Positions 36,606 through 50,124 are shown, counted from the first letter of the stretch. The stretch is 64,000 bases of DNA from Pocillopora verrucosa (GCF_036669915.1 NC_089321.1:8418449-8482448), one strand, 5' to 3'. Translations and numbers: made by a program. Notes: generated by a model from the sequence alone, not told the origin.

Positions 36606-39600
36606 GTAGGAATTCAATATGTTTTCCGTATTTCCCTTTAAAAGTTTAAAATCAGTGTTCCTCCAACAATAAGCTCACTACACTGAAAAAAGGCCGGTAA
36701 GACACGAGCGCACCATGCAACTTGCAAATGATGATATATGGCTGTGCGCCCTGGAATTATTCAGTCAGTCGAAAAGCGGGTTCATAAGAACAAACTGTTG
36801 CATGGCCAACTCATTTTCAGCTTTTTTGAAATGAGATCAACTAGCTGCTTGTTTAATCAACTTGAATTAAAAACGTGAATTTTTATACTTCACTTTTCGG
36901 AAACTATATTCAAAGTGACAAAGAATTATTTGAAGCATGATTTTGTAGAGGTTAATTTACATGACTAAAAGTGCACGCAACTTCACTTACAAAGTTCCAC
37001 TTACATGCATGTCACAAGCAATTCTTTTTATTAATTTCAAAGCTGTTAACTGTAAATTTGCATGAAATAAATCTCAGCTCTTTCGAAAATCAACATAGCA
37101 CACGAACCCAAACACTTCGTCTGAACGCCTAAAAACGTCATGTGAAAAAAACAATTGAAGATGTTCGGAAAACAGACTGTCTAAAATCATGACTATTCTC
37201 TTACATAAACCATGTACGACAGCAATAATGAAATTGAAATCTGTATTGGGATATTTGGGTGAAAGAACACGAAGCCGTTTATGCCCGTAACGGCTTTGTA
37301 ACAGTTACAAAGGGGAAATTAACTTTTTTTCACAATCAGCAATTGAATAACACTCCCTGTGGTAATGGACACTAAATTTCACTCGAACCTATATCGTAAT
37401 TTGCTGAACAAAACTTTGGAGAAGAATGGGCTTAGAGAGTCTAGCTTCAAGAGATTTAACGAGGAGAGATCAAACAACTCGCTGGGAATAAGCATCTTAA
37501 AATCTCTCTTTTGCGCAGATATTAAAAATTCTCACCTTGATTTTTTTTCGTGCGTTTGCTTCCCTAGACAAATCCAAGCAGACATCGTGGAATCAATGAA
37601 TATTTCAGCTCATCGGAACCACGTTAAGTCCATGTATACAGATCTAGAGACAATAGGCATTAGTTCTTTTGTGTTTTTCAATCTATGTTTACATTTGAAT
37701 AGAACTGCATGCAACAACCCTTGAATTTTTTTTAGCGGGAGCTTATCTACCTCTGTGTCATAAAAAAAAATTACCCTCAGTTTCTGCTTGGTAAGCCCTA
37801 ACAATCGTGAACAGAGAGATCTACCTCTACATGTTTAATCATTTGTAAATAAACATACGAGTGGTCAAATGAACAGACTAATAAATACTCCAACCAGTGT
37901 AAAGTACAAAAAATTCAATCTCATTTTGCTAAGAAGACAGTCGTTTCTAACGAATGCTCTTAAAATTGACAGTGAAAAACTAGAGAAAAATTATCGCACA
38001 CAGATATCTAAGTGGTCTTCTTTCGCGAGCCACAGTGATAGTCCTAGGAGTGTGGTGGGAGCATTGTCTTCTGTCAGTCTTTGTATTTTTACTTCACTTT
38101 TGACGTGGGTTCAATTCTTTCTGTGTGTGAAAGTCTTGAACGTTACTCATGTTCTTGGAAAACACATCTTCCCAATAGTCACCGACGAATGTACAATGCA
38201 TATGGCCATAAACTTGCTCTGAAACATGAATCCCATACCTTAAAAATCAAAAACTCGACGCGTACTGATCAGACAAAAGCAACTTGTTCTTCATACTTCC
38301 GCGAACTAAAAAACAAAAGGTCTTCGTACTGGAAAAGCTGATCGTAAGGCCAGAGATATATTATGGCATAGACACAGTTGCTTTCAAGTATCTTAGTGCA
38401 CGTTACGTAAGTGATACTTACTATAAAAGAGAAAATCTTTCAAAGTACGCAAATAATAAAAGAAAACCATTTCTTTCAACATTCTCATCCATTAAAAAAA
38501 TAAAACGGCTTTGTTTTCAAAGACTGGGGGCAAAAGCTTCGACAGGAGAAGTAACTTAGGCTGACAGTTTCCACAAAGAAAAGTTCTCTTCCCATAAGAC
38601 TCGGGACAAAAAGAGACATCATATCAGTCTATGATTTTAGAAGCAAAAGTTTCATGGGTCTCCACTCCACCTGCCTTTCGGTAAAGAAACCTAATTGCTG
38701 AACAAAGAGTCAAATCATTGAGAACTATCCAGCCACACAAAGTTGGCACCATTTAAAATAAGGAACCTTCTTTACTGTAATTGCCTTGCTTTCAGTAATG
38801 TTTCTTTAGCTAGCTTTTTTCTCGTTGTTTGTTTTCTCCAAATGGGAAACATAGCAATCGATGAAAAAACGTCCCAATACAGCTCAGGGAACGGGAGTAA
38901 GTTTTACTACATAGAAATTTTTAGTCAGTAGGTAAAGCATAAGGATTGATAGTAAAAATAAACTCGACTGATTTTAAAAAGAAGACGTTCTCAACCTGTA
39001 TGCCCACGTTGAATGGGGTACGAGATGTGTTATTTTACAAGGCCTTACCAATTCATACGCGATACTCTTAGGAAGCATAAAAATGTGAACACGATAAATT
39101 TAAACTTTCTCCGCAAGAACAACATTTATTATCTCTCTCCTCCTTTCCTATCTCATACGACCAGTAAAAAAAAAAAAAAAAGCGAAATTCGTGTGAAAAC
39201 AGTACGCAAGAGTCGATACCTTTTTGTTGTATTCCGCCCCTTGAAGGCATCATTAAAAACCTACAATAAAAAAATAAATTGATCTAAACCCGAATAAACT
39301 CCTTCAACTACAGCAACAAGACCTAATTAACAAGTCGACACAGTTTAAAAGTCAAACGTTAAAGCTCTATTCCTTTCACAAATTTTAAGATCGTTGCAAA
39401 ATTCTGCGGCGAAGAGCAGGTTTTGAAAGATTTTTCAAAACTCGACCTTTTTGACAAAAGCTATAACTCAACTTAGAACTCATCTCAGTCAAAACAAAGT
39501 CTCGAGCTTGATATTTGAGCTGGCACGTTCCGCACAACATATCCGCTTAAGGTGGAAGGTCTAAGCCAAATTTACGAATTCATTGACAAGAAAACGTAAA

Positions 39601-40045
39601 CATATTAGCCTACTTTTAAGTTAAAGACATCCGTTAAGACTCTTTTATTGACCACATAAAGTGGTCAGTTAATTAACAGCACGAACTTTTTTTCAACAGT
39701 GTTGACCTGTACGTGATAATGTCGGTAAGTGTGCTCTTTGTTTTACCAACTGGATTTGTACTTTGTCTTTTCCAATTGAATTTGTTTCGTTATCTAAAAA
39801 AGAAAATTGAGCATTAAATTATCTCCCCGGTGCCGATCGATTCTGTTTTAATTCATGCAGACCCTCTTGAAGCAGTAACCTGCTCAAGGTGTACGATGAA
39901 GTAGGCATGTAGCCCGAAGTAATAATTCGGAGTCGGAATTTGATATAATGTAAAATGAAATTGAAAGAAAAAATTGATTCTGAGTTTCACTTGTGTTTAG
40001 ACCCAAGAGTGCCATTTTAAAGGTTAATATCTTTGTTTGACAAAC
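36606..40045. other. Non-coding stretch
   Basis: About 3.4 kb. Open frames of 90-120 codons at 37359-38559 show no domain and have an AT-driven composition. A 16-base A run lies at 39166-39181. Confidence 0.35.
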
Positions 40046-40248
40046 TATTTGGCACATGGGGCAATTTAGTGTTATCAACTGAGTTGAAAACGCAAATTGA
40101 CCGCCGTAAAGAGTTCAAAGGCTGACGTTTCGAGCGATTCGCTTTGACGAAGGGCGAACGCTCCAAACGTCAGCCTGTAAACTCTTTACGGTGGCCAATT
40201 TACGTTTTCAACTCAGTTGATAACACTAAATTACCCTGTTATACTCTT

Positions 40249-40287
<39 letters not shown>

Positions 40288-40307
40288 TCTATATTTATTT
40301 GGCACAT
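40046..40307 (-). mobile_element. Foldback (MITE- or SINE-like) repeat with 12-bp direct repeats
   Basis: A 238-bp element (40058-40295) is bounded by identical 12-bp direct repeats TATTTGGCACAT (40046-40057 and 40296-40307), which look like a target-site duplication. Most of it is a long inverted repeat (about 40059-40236) whose arms start near TTTAGTGTTATCAACTGAG and meet around 40140. A related copy lies in the opposite orientation at 59322-59470; both share a GTTTCTA.AGAAACTG block and GAGTATAACA. No coding capacity. It could be a non-autonomous DNA transposon, a retroposon, or the terminal part of a larger element. Confidence 0.75.
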
Positions 40308-41321
40308 AGCAAAGGTACATCAATCATAGTAATTAACTTATCGACCAGAAGTTTATTGAAAATTTTACTCAGTAAATGCAAAGCCCCACCATATTCACCT
40401 TTTCCCTGAGATCTTACGACCTATAGACTTGTTGAAATGTTTATCAAAGCGTACAGACATTTCAGATTCAGATTTAAAGTCACATTTATATTGCATTTGT
40501 CCCAGAATAAAACTCTAATATTCCCGACTTGTTCCCCTTCTCCTGCATGTCAGACAACGCCCTTTCCTCTACTTTCGATCACTAAGGATATCTCACCGTA
40601 AAAAAACAGCTTTGCAAATTAATCTTCGTGCATTTAGTAGAATTTTAAATATTGCAAGCTAATAAAATTATATCTAAACTTTATCACGCACGTCAATGGA
40701 TCGCCACTTTTTTTGATGAAGGATATATGAAAGCCTAGACTGAGGCTTTACGTCCAAAAATGAACGCGTGGCTTAGTCTTTGTGAGTTGTTAAACAAGCC
40801 AATACTCATACAAATTGAATATTCCTCTATCTTATCAGGAAAATGTATTTCATTAAAAACAAAAGTGCAAAAATGTGATCAAAAAGAGATCCTTTTGGAC
40901 CCAACCTTCTTTCAAACGGAAATTTCTCTGTAACTTATTTTTCAAAGGCTGTAAACGTCTTTCTTGCGTAGTAGAAATACTGTCCTTTTCACACTGGGCG
41001 GACAGCTATCAATATATCCGCAGCAATTTTCCTCCGACCCTGAGTCTTCAAAACTATCCCTTGGAAATAATTGAACACGTTCTTCAAACTGTGGGCGTTT
41101 CCCTCGAGCGGTGTCTTTTTTTTCTTCTTTGTAATTCAAACATACAAGTACAGAAATGAATATTCCAGAAAAACCTCGAAAATTATGTTGAACACAATCG
41201 CGAACTGAATTTCTATTTGCACAGTTTATGTCTTCCTTCAGTAGATTGAATTTAAAGAACCGAAAAATTTTTTTATGTTTTTTAAGTAGTTTCAGATTGT
41301 GCTGAAGAACGCTGATAAATC
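40308..41321. other. Non-coding stretch
   Basis: About 1 kb. It includes most of a 161-codon minus-strand open frame (40942-41427) that has no recognised domain. Confidence 0.3.
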
Positions 41322-41690
41322 CAAAAGGCGGCGTTCCCGTCGCGCAAGAACGCGTGGGTGACTCCAGATACGCGTGAATTGAACTCACGTGTTCGACAAC
41401 GTGACGCGACATCTCACTTGTTTGCACTAAAAATTCAGTAAATGCCTGTTGATTTAACAGGATAGCGATAATCGATTTGACAGGAAGGAGTTTTTGCGTT
41501 TTTCTAATCCAAATAAACGTCGCATTTTGTCACCGATGAAAACAACAGGCTAATTCTTTACAAAACATCAGCATGATTAGCCGAAAAATGAAATAATTTC
41601 TTGAGAAACACGTTTCTCTCCTACGTGTTACTCTGTTTTGTTATATAACGGTTGTTATATAACGTGAAAACACGTGTTAGTGTACACGTG
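41322..41690. promoter_or_regulatory. CpG-rich segment with clustered CACGTG E-boxes
   Basis: A CpG-dense patch (about 41325-41415) stands out from AT-rich surroundings. CACGTG palindromes occur at 41386-41391, 41671-41676 and 41685-41690, and the 10-bp palindrome GTTATATAAC occurs twice (from 41640 and from 41654). CACGTG is bound by bHLH-Zip factors (Myc/Max, USF, MITF) and bHLH-PAS/Hes relatives. An enhancer or promoter role is inferred from motif density only. Confidence 0.35.
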
Positions 41691-43975
41691 AGTTAACGAC
41701 CCACGCTTCACGGATCTCGGAAACGAAAGGATTTCACGCGAAATACCGTTTCGTTAGAATAAAAATACCGTCACGTTCTTCTATTTCTAAGAATGGCTTT
41801 AATCAATAGTTCAAAAAATAAAGCAACTGAAACAAGCGTTTCACGAAAAAGTTTTTTCACCTTCTATCATATACTGAATTGGCTTTTGATGTGACGTACG
41901 ACATTCCCTTTGTTTCCGTTTTTTATTTCTGTACCTCGAGATACAGTTCATAAATTTGAAACATTTCTGAATGATATTAAATATCATTTACATCGTTTTG
42001 GAAGATTGCAAACTTGATCACAGTGTGTAATGCATTGAACAGTAGTATTTCTCTAATGATGCGAAAAATCTCCACACCAACACCAATATTGCACTTCGGT
42101 AAGTGAATGTCGAAAGCTATTAAATCATTGACAATAAAACACTTCAAAGCAATTTTTGTTGTGTAACAAGCCAACAGTGTTTCTTTGGTAAACGTGAAAA
42201 ATTCCTCTTTGATTGCCGGATAAAGTAGGCGAGGAAAAATCCCAAGAGAAGCGGTGTTAAGGATGTCATCAGAGTCTTCTTAAAATATAACACAAAAGTG
42301 AACGCAAAGAAATAACGCGCTATTTAGACAAAATTGCTCCTTAATTAGGCTGAACTCGGAGGCGTTTCTGAGTTGGCAAAGGCTGGAAGCAAATTCTTTT
42401 TGTAGTATTGCTTAATAGATCGTTTTACGTGCAAGGTACGCGTAGCAAAGAGCTGCAATGGAACAAATTTCAAGCTAATAAACAAATCCTTTATTTTCAT
42501 GGGCGGCTCTGTATGTCCACGCACTTGGGTTTTTTTCGCCCTCGACAATTTATTAAATTTGCGTTGAACGATAAGCTTTAAAAGCTGGACCATATCTTTG
42601 GCGTGATTTTGCGTAAACTATTTGGAAACGCGAAACTGCATTCGCCATACTTTCTAACGCGCTGCTAGGAAGACATACAATGAATTTTGAAGGTTTATTA
42701 GAGGTAAGTAATACAGAAGCATTTCTCGCCCAGCAAAGACATACTTTGGAAAGTCATAACATTTCATCTCTTTTTCGTGCGAAACCATTACTATCTGGGT
42801 CTTCAAATCTTTCAATCTTCACAGTACATGGGTGGAAATAGAGACACCAGAATTCCGACAGGTTGAAAAAAAGAAAATGGCCTATATACCATACTGTTTT
42901 CTCGTATGTTCTCACGAATGATATCGAGGAATGTTCTTGATATTCAAAAATCCAAAAAATGAGTAGAAAATAAAACGGACCAAGTCGAGAAATCGTTTTT
43001 TCTTTTTCAAAACAAGTTTTCCTATCTTAAGTAAAATATATTTTAGCTTTCTTCGCTTCTGAAGCCTTGTTTACTGTTTTGCGCTCTCAATGTTAAAATC
43101 CTAGTACATGCAAGTTACAAAATATAAGGTAAAAAGCAGCTGTTTAAAGTAATTAAGTAAAATTTTACTGAAAGGAAAACTTGTGACCCTTTTAATTCCT
43201 TATAAAAAAAATCCTCTTTTTTTACCAATGAAGATTCCAAAAATTGTCTTGTCGTAATTTGGGGCCAATAACAACATTCGCCAAGAAGTTGTACTGTCAT
43301 TACAATAAACGATTTTCTTCTTTATATCAATTTCAGGATAAATTTTAAATAGACACATTTTTAAAAGAAGAGAAAACTAGGGGCTGAAAAAAAATCATTT
43401 CACAATTTTAGTGGTACAGAGATGTCACAAGGTCACACCAAACTGACTACATAAATTACTAAATTTGCGTTTTCAACTTAGACAAAATTACAGTTCCTTC
43501 AAATTTTGTAACAATTATTTGCACAGTGTGATATCAGTGTTCCCCCATGAATGGCATTCACAGAGAAAAAGGGGAACGTCCTTAATTTTCCTTGAGAAAT
43601 ATTCTAAAAGATCACTCTTACTGACTTTCTTAGTCATAAAAATGTAACTCTCTCCAAGGGTTTACATCAATCCAAATACACTTAACAGTAAATTAGTCAA
43701 CAGACGACAATGGTTTCCGGATGGTGCAACATCAGGATGGACACTCCTCTCAGAATCTTGGAAATGTACTGAAAATCATAAATCTTCCGCAATAAAATTA
43801 TTGGTTGGAATTGAGTTAAAAAACCTCAGGAAAGAGCTTTTGACTCTAAAAAAAAACATCAAAATGCTCAACCCTCGGTACTAGAGTCATTAATGTGATT
43901 TTTTCTACTTAGATCGAGTTTAATCTTGAATTTTTTTTTGTTTGTTTTCAAAGCCAAGGAAGGCATTTTTCAACG
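41691..43975. other. Non-coding stretch
   Basis: About 2.3 kb of AT-rich DNA; I see nothing supportable in it. Confidence 0.3.
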
Positions 43976-44211
43976 CAATTTTGCCTCAATAACCAATACT
44001 TCAGTTTCAGCCACAAAATCTCGTATTCACATTAGAAAATCTTTCAGAAAACTTATTTTTTACCAACCTTTTTCCACTGAGTCTTGCTTGCAATTTTTCC
44101 ATAATAACAAACATCATTTCAGGTTCAGCTACAAAATCTCGTATTCACATTAAAAGATGTTCCAGAAAAGCTTATTTTTTAACAACCTTTTCCACTGAGT
44201 CTTGCTTGCTA
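43976..44211 (+). repeat. Tandem duplication, two 118-bp units
   Basis: Two diverged head-to-tail units with a period of 118 bp. Shared blocks are CACAAAATCTCGTATTCAC in the first unit, matched by ACAAAATCTCGTATTCACAT in the second (about 44011 and 44131), then CTTATTTTTTA, CAACCTTT and CCACTGAGTCTTGCTTGC (about 44075 and 44193). No coding role is seen. Confidence 0.8.
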
Positions 44212-47200
44212 AGTCTGGCTGAGCAAATAAAGTGTAGCCTTTTGCCGGATTTAATAACCAAAAAACCGTGCAGAGCTCTTTTCCTTTTAATCTTTTTCAG
44301 TTGACTAGAAACAAAGCTTAAATGAACAGTTCGTAAGTCGATAAGAATTGGAAACACAAAGAAAACGGTGCTAATTTTATGATTCACAGCGAGAGATAAG
44401 ATGTACATTTGAAAAGAATCCAGCCCAGAAGTAAAACACACCTTGAGAATTCCCATCATAAATCTAAGACATAATACATACAACTGAAATGTTTTGAGTT
44501 ATATTTGAATGTTTTGGGAGATTTTCTACCGTCAGGTGTTCTCTCCATGTGAGCATAACGTGCCGGCACTGATTCTTATAAATATGATAGGACTTGAGAC
44601 GAGTCTAATACGATAGTCATCGTGCACAACTCAAAGAACCTTTTCGCCAACACAGAAAGTTTGGGAAAAGAGTTTCCGATCTCAAATGAAGGCATTCAAC
44701 ACTTTTGGTTAGGAATTCAGGTATGCATTTCATTTGTACTTGTTTCTTTGATAAAATGCATTCAATCTGAGCATTTTATATTGGTAGTCATTTTTGTGTT
44801 ATAGAGTTTGCTTGGGTAACTATGCAGGCATGCTCGAGCAGAATGAACACCAATCTTATATGTAACAACTTTTGAAGGTTGAAAAACGAAAGAGGATTTT
44901 AGTTCAAAGGTCAAAAGGAGAGTCACGTTTTTTTCCATTGATTTTCATAGTAACAGACCTGGAAAGCATCCTCTAAGCTCAACATGTAGGTGTAAGCCTG
45001 TATCTTGTATCTCTTTCAATTGGTGACGTATAATTTGCGACTCATTGATAAGAATTTGCTAGGACATTACAATCTCATTTTGGGCTGTTTTCGCTGCCGA
45101 TATTCATAATTAATCCAAAAATGCTTGCCACTAAAAGTCTCCTTCTCTAAAAAAAAAAAAAATACGATAAAAACACCTGCAGTGAGAATGTAGAAATTGA
45201 AGGTTTGACATCGTATTGGGAAATTAAATGGACATGTAAGATTCGCGAGATGTTAACAGCCCTCCGACCAGCTTTTACCATTTGAAATATCAGATTAGTT
45301 CCACATTGGTGGGAAATTAAAAATGAAAATTAAAGCAGAAATTTAGAAACGGCCATGATTTCCTTGGAAGACAAAAATATGATCGCTGCCAGAAATTCAA
45401 AGGACTCGTGCAGGTAGTTTTCATTGGGGCATTAACGAAAAAGTAAACAAAACTTTTTGGATTTTCCAAGAGGCTTTGCAACATTTCAAATTTTTCAGGA
45501 TCAAAATAAAACGAAATGGAAATTATTCTATCAACCATAAGCCGAGGAACTATTCAATACATAGAAGAGAATGCTATCGTTGAAATGGTTTATATTTTAG
45601 GGAGATTTTCGTTTTCATGCATCATACTTCCGTGAGCTAGCTGTTGCCCTATTTTTTACACTACAGAAACATGTAGTACAGAATCACTTTCCTGTCCTTT
45701 TTAAGCAATGTTAGTAAGTATATCTTCGATAGCTAGTTATTAAAAGCTTTTAGTTTGGATTTCAGTTGTGTCGATAGCTCTTTTGGTAGAAAAACAGTCG
45801 CTGAATATCCTTGAAATGAGAAATCAACTTAAAAGGTAGCATTACATTTAATATTCTTGCTCCTTGTACTAGGGGAAAATAAAAAAGGTGGGAATTAGAT
45901 GTCTATTTGGTAGACCTATATAGTTTACAAGGAAAGCGATGATTTAACGAAAACACTTTTGACTTGTCTTCAGCCGGCACGAAACTGTACTGAACCAAAG
46001 AGTTTTTCCTGTAGTCCAACGTTAAAAAGAAATACACATTTCAGTCTCGCAGGAGCTCTTTAGTCGCTATTAACAATGAGTACATGAGCCTGTTTGGAAA
46101 ATGGAGACAAACAGAGGAGAGCGAGCCTTGGAACAGTTAAATTTCCAAATTTTTTAGACTATTTTGAAAGAAGAACGCGTTTTAAATCTTTGTGTACTTC
46201 TATTGAAATGCAATTTTAAGCGACAGAGGAAGACCTTGCTCGCTCTCATTGAGAAGGAAAAGCTATAGCGAAATTAAATCTCTGAAATAATCACTGCCGA
46301 CTCACATACCTAGGACCATCATTTTGTTTTTTCTTTGGCTTCAGTATAGTGTTTAACCCAAAGAAATGCACAAGGCGAAATGTACCCAAGATACTACAAA
46401 AGACCTAGCTTCGACAACAGTTTTTCTGAAAACAAAATTTTCCTCTTTGCGATATAAACTCGTCATTCATGTCACTCAGCTCGGTTTGGTGTGTAAATTA
46501 AAACCCACAGTCTCACGGTTAACATAGGAAAAAGGCGGTTCGTTTCACCGTACAATAGATGGATTCTGAAAACCAACACAACTATTGACTGTTGGGGCTG
46601 AAAAAAACTGTAATTTCATCGCGAATAAAACAACTGGAGACAAAAATGGTGAAAGCATATTTACTCATTGAATTTAGATAAGAAAAATGTCGCCTTTTGT
46701 TTGTTTAACTTCATAACAGTGTTTCGAATCCGTTTTATTTTAGTCTGGGTGAAAACTGACGCTTTATATCACCTACTCAGGTTGAAATGTTTTGAAAATG
46801 TTTTTCAACAACATCCATGTATTCCTGTTGTCATTCAACGAGTTTCGATAGCACCGCCAAGCAACTGAACTGATATCACATCTGAAGATTTATATTAACA
46901 AATGCAATTTAAACTTGCCTGAAAATCCATTCTTTTTAAATTGTCCTGTGGTTAAATAAAGCTTTTAATGTCCCGTAAATTCAAACATGAGGATCGCATG
47001 AGCTTAATTAATTCAATGGGAACCTTATTCACTGTGTACCCGCGTAATTCGATTAGGTATATAGCGGCGTTTACTGAAAAAAACAACCGCAGTTGAATAG
47101 AAGAACTGCGTGAATAGACTCAGTTTTCATCAGATAACGTGCAAAAATGACAGTCATCAAAAAACTATAGTTACTTCTTCTTTGAAGCCAAGCGTGGGTC

Positions 47201-49980
47201 GCTCAGCTGAGAACAAAAAAGTCTCCGGAGTGCCTTTGTTTGGTTTTTTGTCATAGCGGGTAGCCCATTGCTTTTTCTTTTTCACAGTTAATAATTCGGA
47301 GCCCTATAATTTCGTCGACTCGATCAATCAGTTCGTTAAACTACATAATCCCTTCAGCAGTCCGAATTTGAATTAAAAGATACTACATTTCACACCTTGG
47401 GAGCGCTTAAATCCTCTAAGGATACACTGCCACCGCTGAGAAGCACACAGAGAGAAAAAACAGCTTTCAATTAAATGTTTATGTTTATTGTGGCCTTCGA
47501 ACGTCTTTTCTTTTTTTTTTCAGGCGGGTTTTGAATTATTTTAGATTTATCTTAATTTTTCTGTTGAACGCAAAGGACACCTGAAGTGTGGTGGTTTGTA
47601 CTGAGGCAAGCTCTTTATGGTTGAGTGATCCGTACATCCACACCCCCTCAATTCTCTTCCTCCGCGAATCCAGATGTTCGTTTTCCCAGGGAAGAGAGAG
47701 AGCACCGTGCGGTTTGCCGTGGAAAGTATTGTTTGAAAGCTAAATGAAATTTTACGTCAGTTTTCCGTTCTGCCGAACCTTTTGAAATTGTGCTAACTGT
47801 AAGTGCGAAGATTGACAAGATTTGGTAAACAGATTGCTTTAGAACACCACTCGCCTTAGATATTACGCACGAAGTTTATCGGCAAGATTAGAATATGGCG
47901 GCTTGAATCTTATACGCTAACTAATTTTTCGACAGTACTAGGGAACCCTCGTTAGCTTATTAGTATTACGTATTATCCAGAATGTTCATGGTTCTGTTCA
48001 TTGAAAGATCTGACTACCGTCAGAGTATGCTTGGCATACAATGTTTGTACAACCCATCCGTAGAAAATTACGTATGGTGAAAAATAAAGGAAAGCATTTT
48101 GCCTGACCTATCCACAAAACTATGACAACATTACAGGACAATTCTTAGAGAGTTAGGAAGCTTGCGCGGTTCTGAAATACCGCGATGTGTTACCAAATGA
48201 TTGGAGCAGGGAAGATCCTTATGTCGCTTTCAGAAGGGGGCTTATTTAACTAAATCAATTTCACCGACTATTTTCCTATAAATTTTTTCTCTTAATCTCT
48301 TAAAAAAGGATTATAATGTGCCTAAAAGAAAAACTGGGGATAAACTCAAATTACAAAAGCATATTCAGCGATCAAAAAGCGCAGTGGTGTAATATTTTGA
48401 TTCAGCATGCTGTCTTATTTACACAAAAACAGCTTGATCACATTTTTGTTCTGTTTATAATGATAATATAATAAGGTTAAACTCTTTATTCAGCTGAAAG
48501 AAAACAACCTCAGAATGAGCACATAGCTTCTTTAACATAAATTGTTAATTATGTCTTCCTGTTGTCAAACCTAATATTACAGCAGTCGTTTGAACATTAC
48601 CCCCGGATGTCTAAGCCGTCAATTGCGACCCGAAGCGTGTTTCTCTGTTTGACATTGCGCACCCATATAACAGGAAAAAAGTGAAAGCAGTGTTAAGAGA
48701 CCACTAGAAGCCGTCTATTAAATTCCTAATACAAACAGGGTAATATTACAAAACGCCACAAGACTGCGTACAGAATGCGAGTCGTTAAAAAAATGCGCTA
48801 ATCTGCGCGTTCTTCTAAAACTGCTTTAAGGATCACTTAGCGAGTTTATTAATATGCAATTTGTTTCTTCGAAGATGTTGAAGGGGTAAAGATAGCGTTA
48901 ACTTAACCACTTTGTATTATTTACGCCTAGAGATTAAAAACAAAGAGAATGTTTACGCCCATTGATTTAATCGCTGTGACAGCTGCTGACCGAACCACAA
49001 GTCGGAGTTATTGAATCACTCTTTGCTAAAATGCGCTCTTAACAAATTGCACGAATATAGTAAGCCCCGGCTGGTAAAGCTTCTCACGTCTTCCCATTTT
49101 ATACCTAAAACGTTTGCTCTGACGCATTTTATTGCTGACATAATAACTATTTGTAAGTGATCCAGAGCACTGTTGAATTTGTAAACTTAAACAAAGTTTA
49201 AATGTGTGGCGATGATTCTGTTGTCACGCAAATGGATGATATGTACTAAAAATTCTGTCCTTCCAACGGAATTGGTCTCAGCTCAGTGCAGCAATAGTAG
49301 ACTTTTAATCAATTTCTCGAGAAAAATATAATGCTGGGATGGATTCAACAACCGTTTCATGCATTTCAGTGGCGTAGAAATATGTTTCTTTTTGATCCAA
49401 AACACCAAGAAATATCTGAAAAAATTACCGAGTTCGAAAACAAACTAGCTAATCTAAAGTAACCTACTAATCAAAAGAGTTAAAAAAGGATTAATGGGGA
49501 CATTTCATGAGCAAATTTTCTTCACCCTCTCATTCATTTTCAGTAGGTTGTTTATGTCCCTAATCGATAAAAAAACGTTTGATTTACTGCGCTGCGGAAG
49601 GTGGTAAATAAATACTTTTTTAATTTTTTTGATTTACTCCGTGGTCACGACATATTTATTTTCTTTGAACAAGCTTTAAAAAGAAAATGAATTCTTATGG
49701 ATCAAATCAGAGCGATAGTGTGAAAATGAAAATTAACTAACAAACCCTTGCATTTCTTCTGTGTATTTAAATGTTAATTTTCCACTGTAGAAAAAACTGT
49801 TTGCAAAATGACTTCCGGGCACTTTGCGTACGCTGCCCCATTTCAAAATTGGCAAATAAACGTTATTATGTCTTTGTTTATCCTAAAAATCCGAGACGAT
49901 TGCCCGCAGATAGAAAAGCCATAGAAATCTAATATTGGTAAAACCCCATTTCCTTCCTCGGGGGTCGTTCACAGGGCTAA
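44212..49980. other. Long non-coding stretch upstream of Evx
   Basis: About 5.8 kb, AT-rich, with A and T runs (for example a 13-base A run at about 45151). No coding exon supported. Confidence 0.4.
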
Positions 49981-50043
49981 TTAATTATTTTAATCCGGCC
50001 TTTGATAATGTTCATCAAAGCAATTTAAGGTAAAATTCACGTG
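49981..50043 (+). promoter_or_regulatory. Evx upstream region: paired TCF/LEF-like sites and homeodomain sites
   Basis: Just upstream of the Evx start codon are TAATTAATTA homeodomain-type cores (49978-49987 region), two TCF/LEF-like cores in opposite orientation, CTTTGAT (50000-50006) and ATCAAAG (50014-50020), which also form an inverted repeat, and a CACGTG E-box (50038-50043). Motif presence is direct. Wnt/beta-catenin input is inferred, and fits what is known of posterior or oral Evx expression in animals. Confidence 0.45.
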
Positions 50044-50124
50044 ATCATATGTGGACATCTCTTAAAGACAGAACCACTCTCCCATTTCGACTCATTTACC
50101 GCAAGACTGGCGCCGGTCGACAAC

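Noticed and set aside
37359..38559. Series of 90-120 codon open frames on the plus strand
   Set aside because: They overlap in different frames, carry no domain and have the composition of AT-rich random sequence.
40942..41427. 161-codon minus-strand open frame
   Set aside because: No domain recognised. It starts in a CpG-rich patch, which gives open frames by chance; listed as a finding, not as a gene.
50041..50124. N-terminal extension of Evx
   Set aside because: Begins with GTG and overlaps the regulatory motifs; the first in-frame ATG is 50125.
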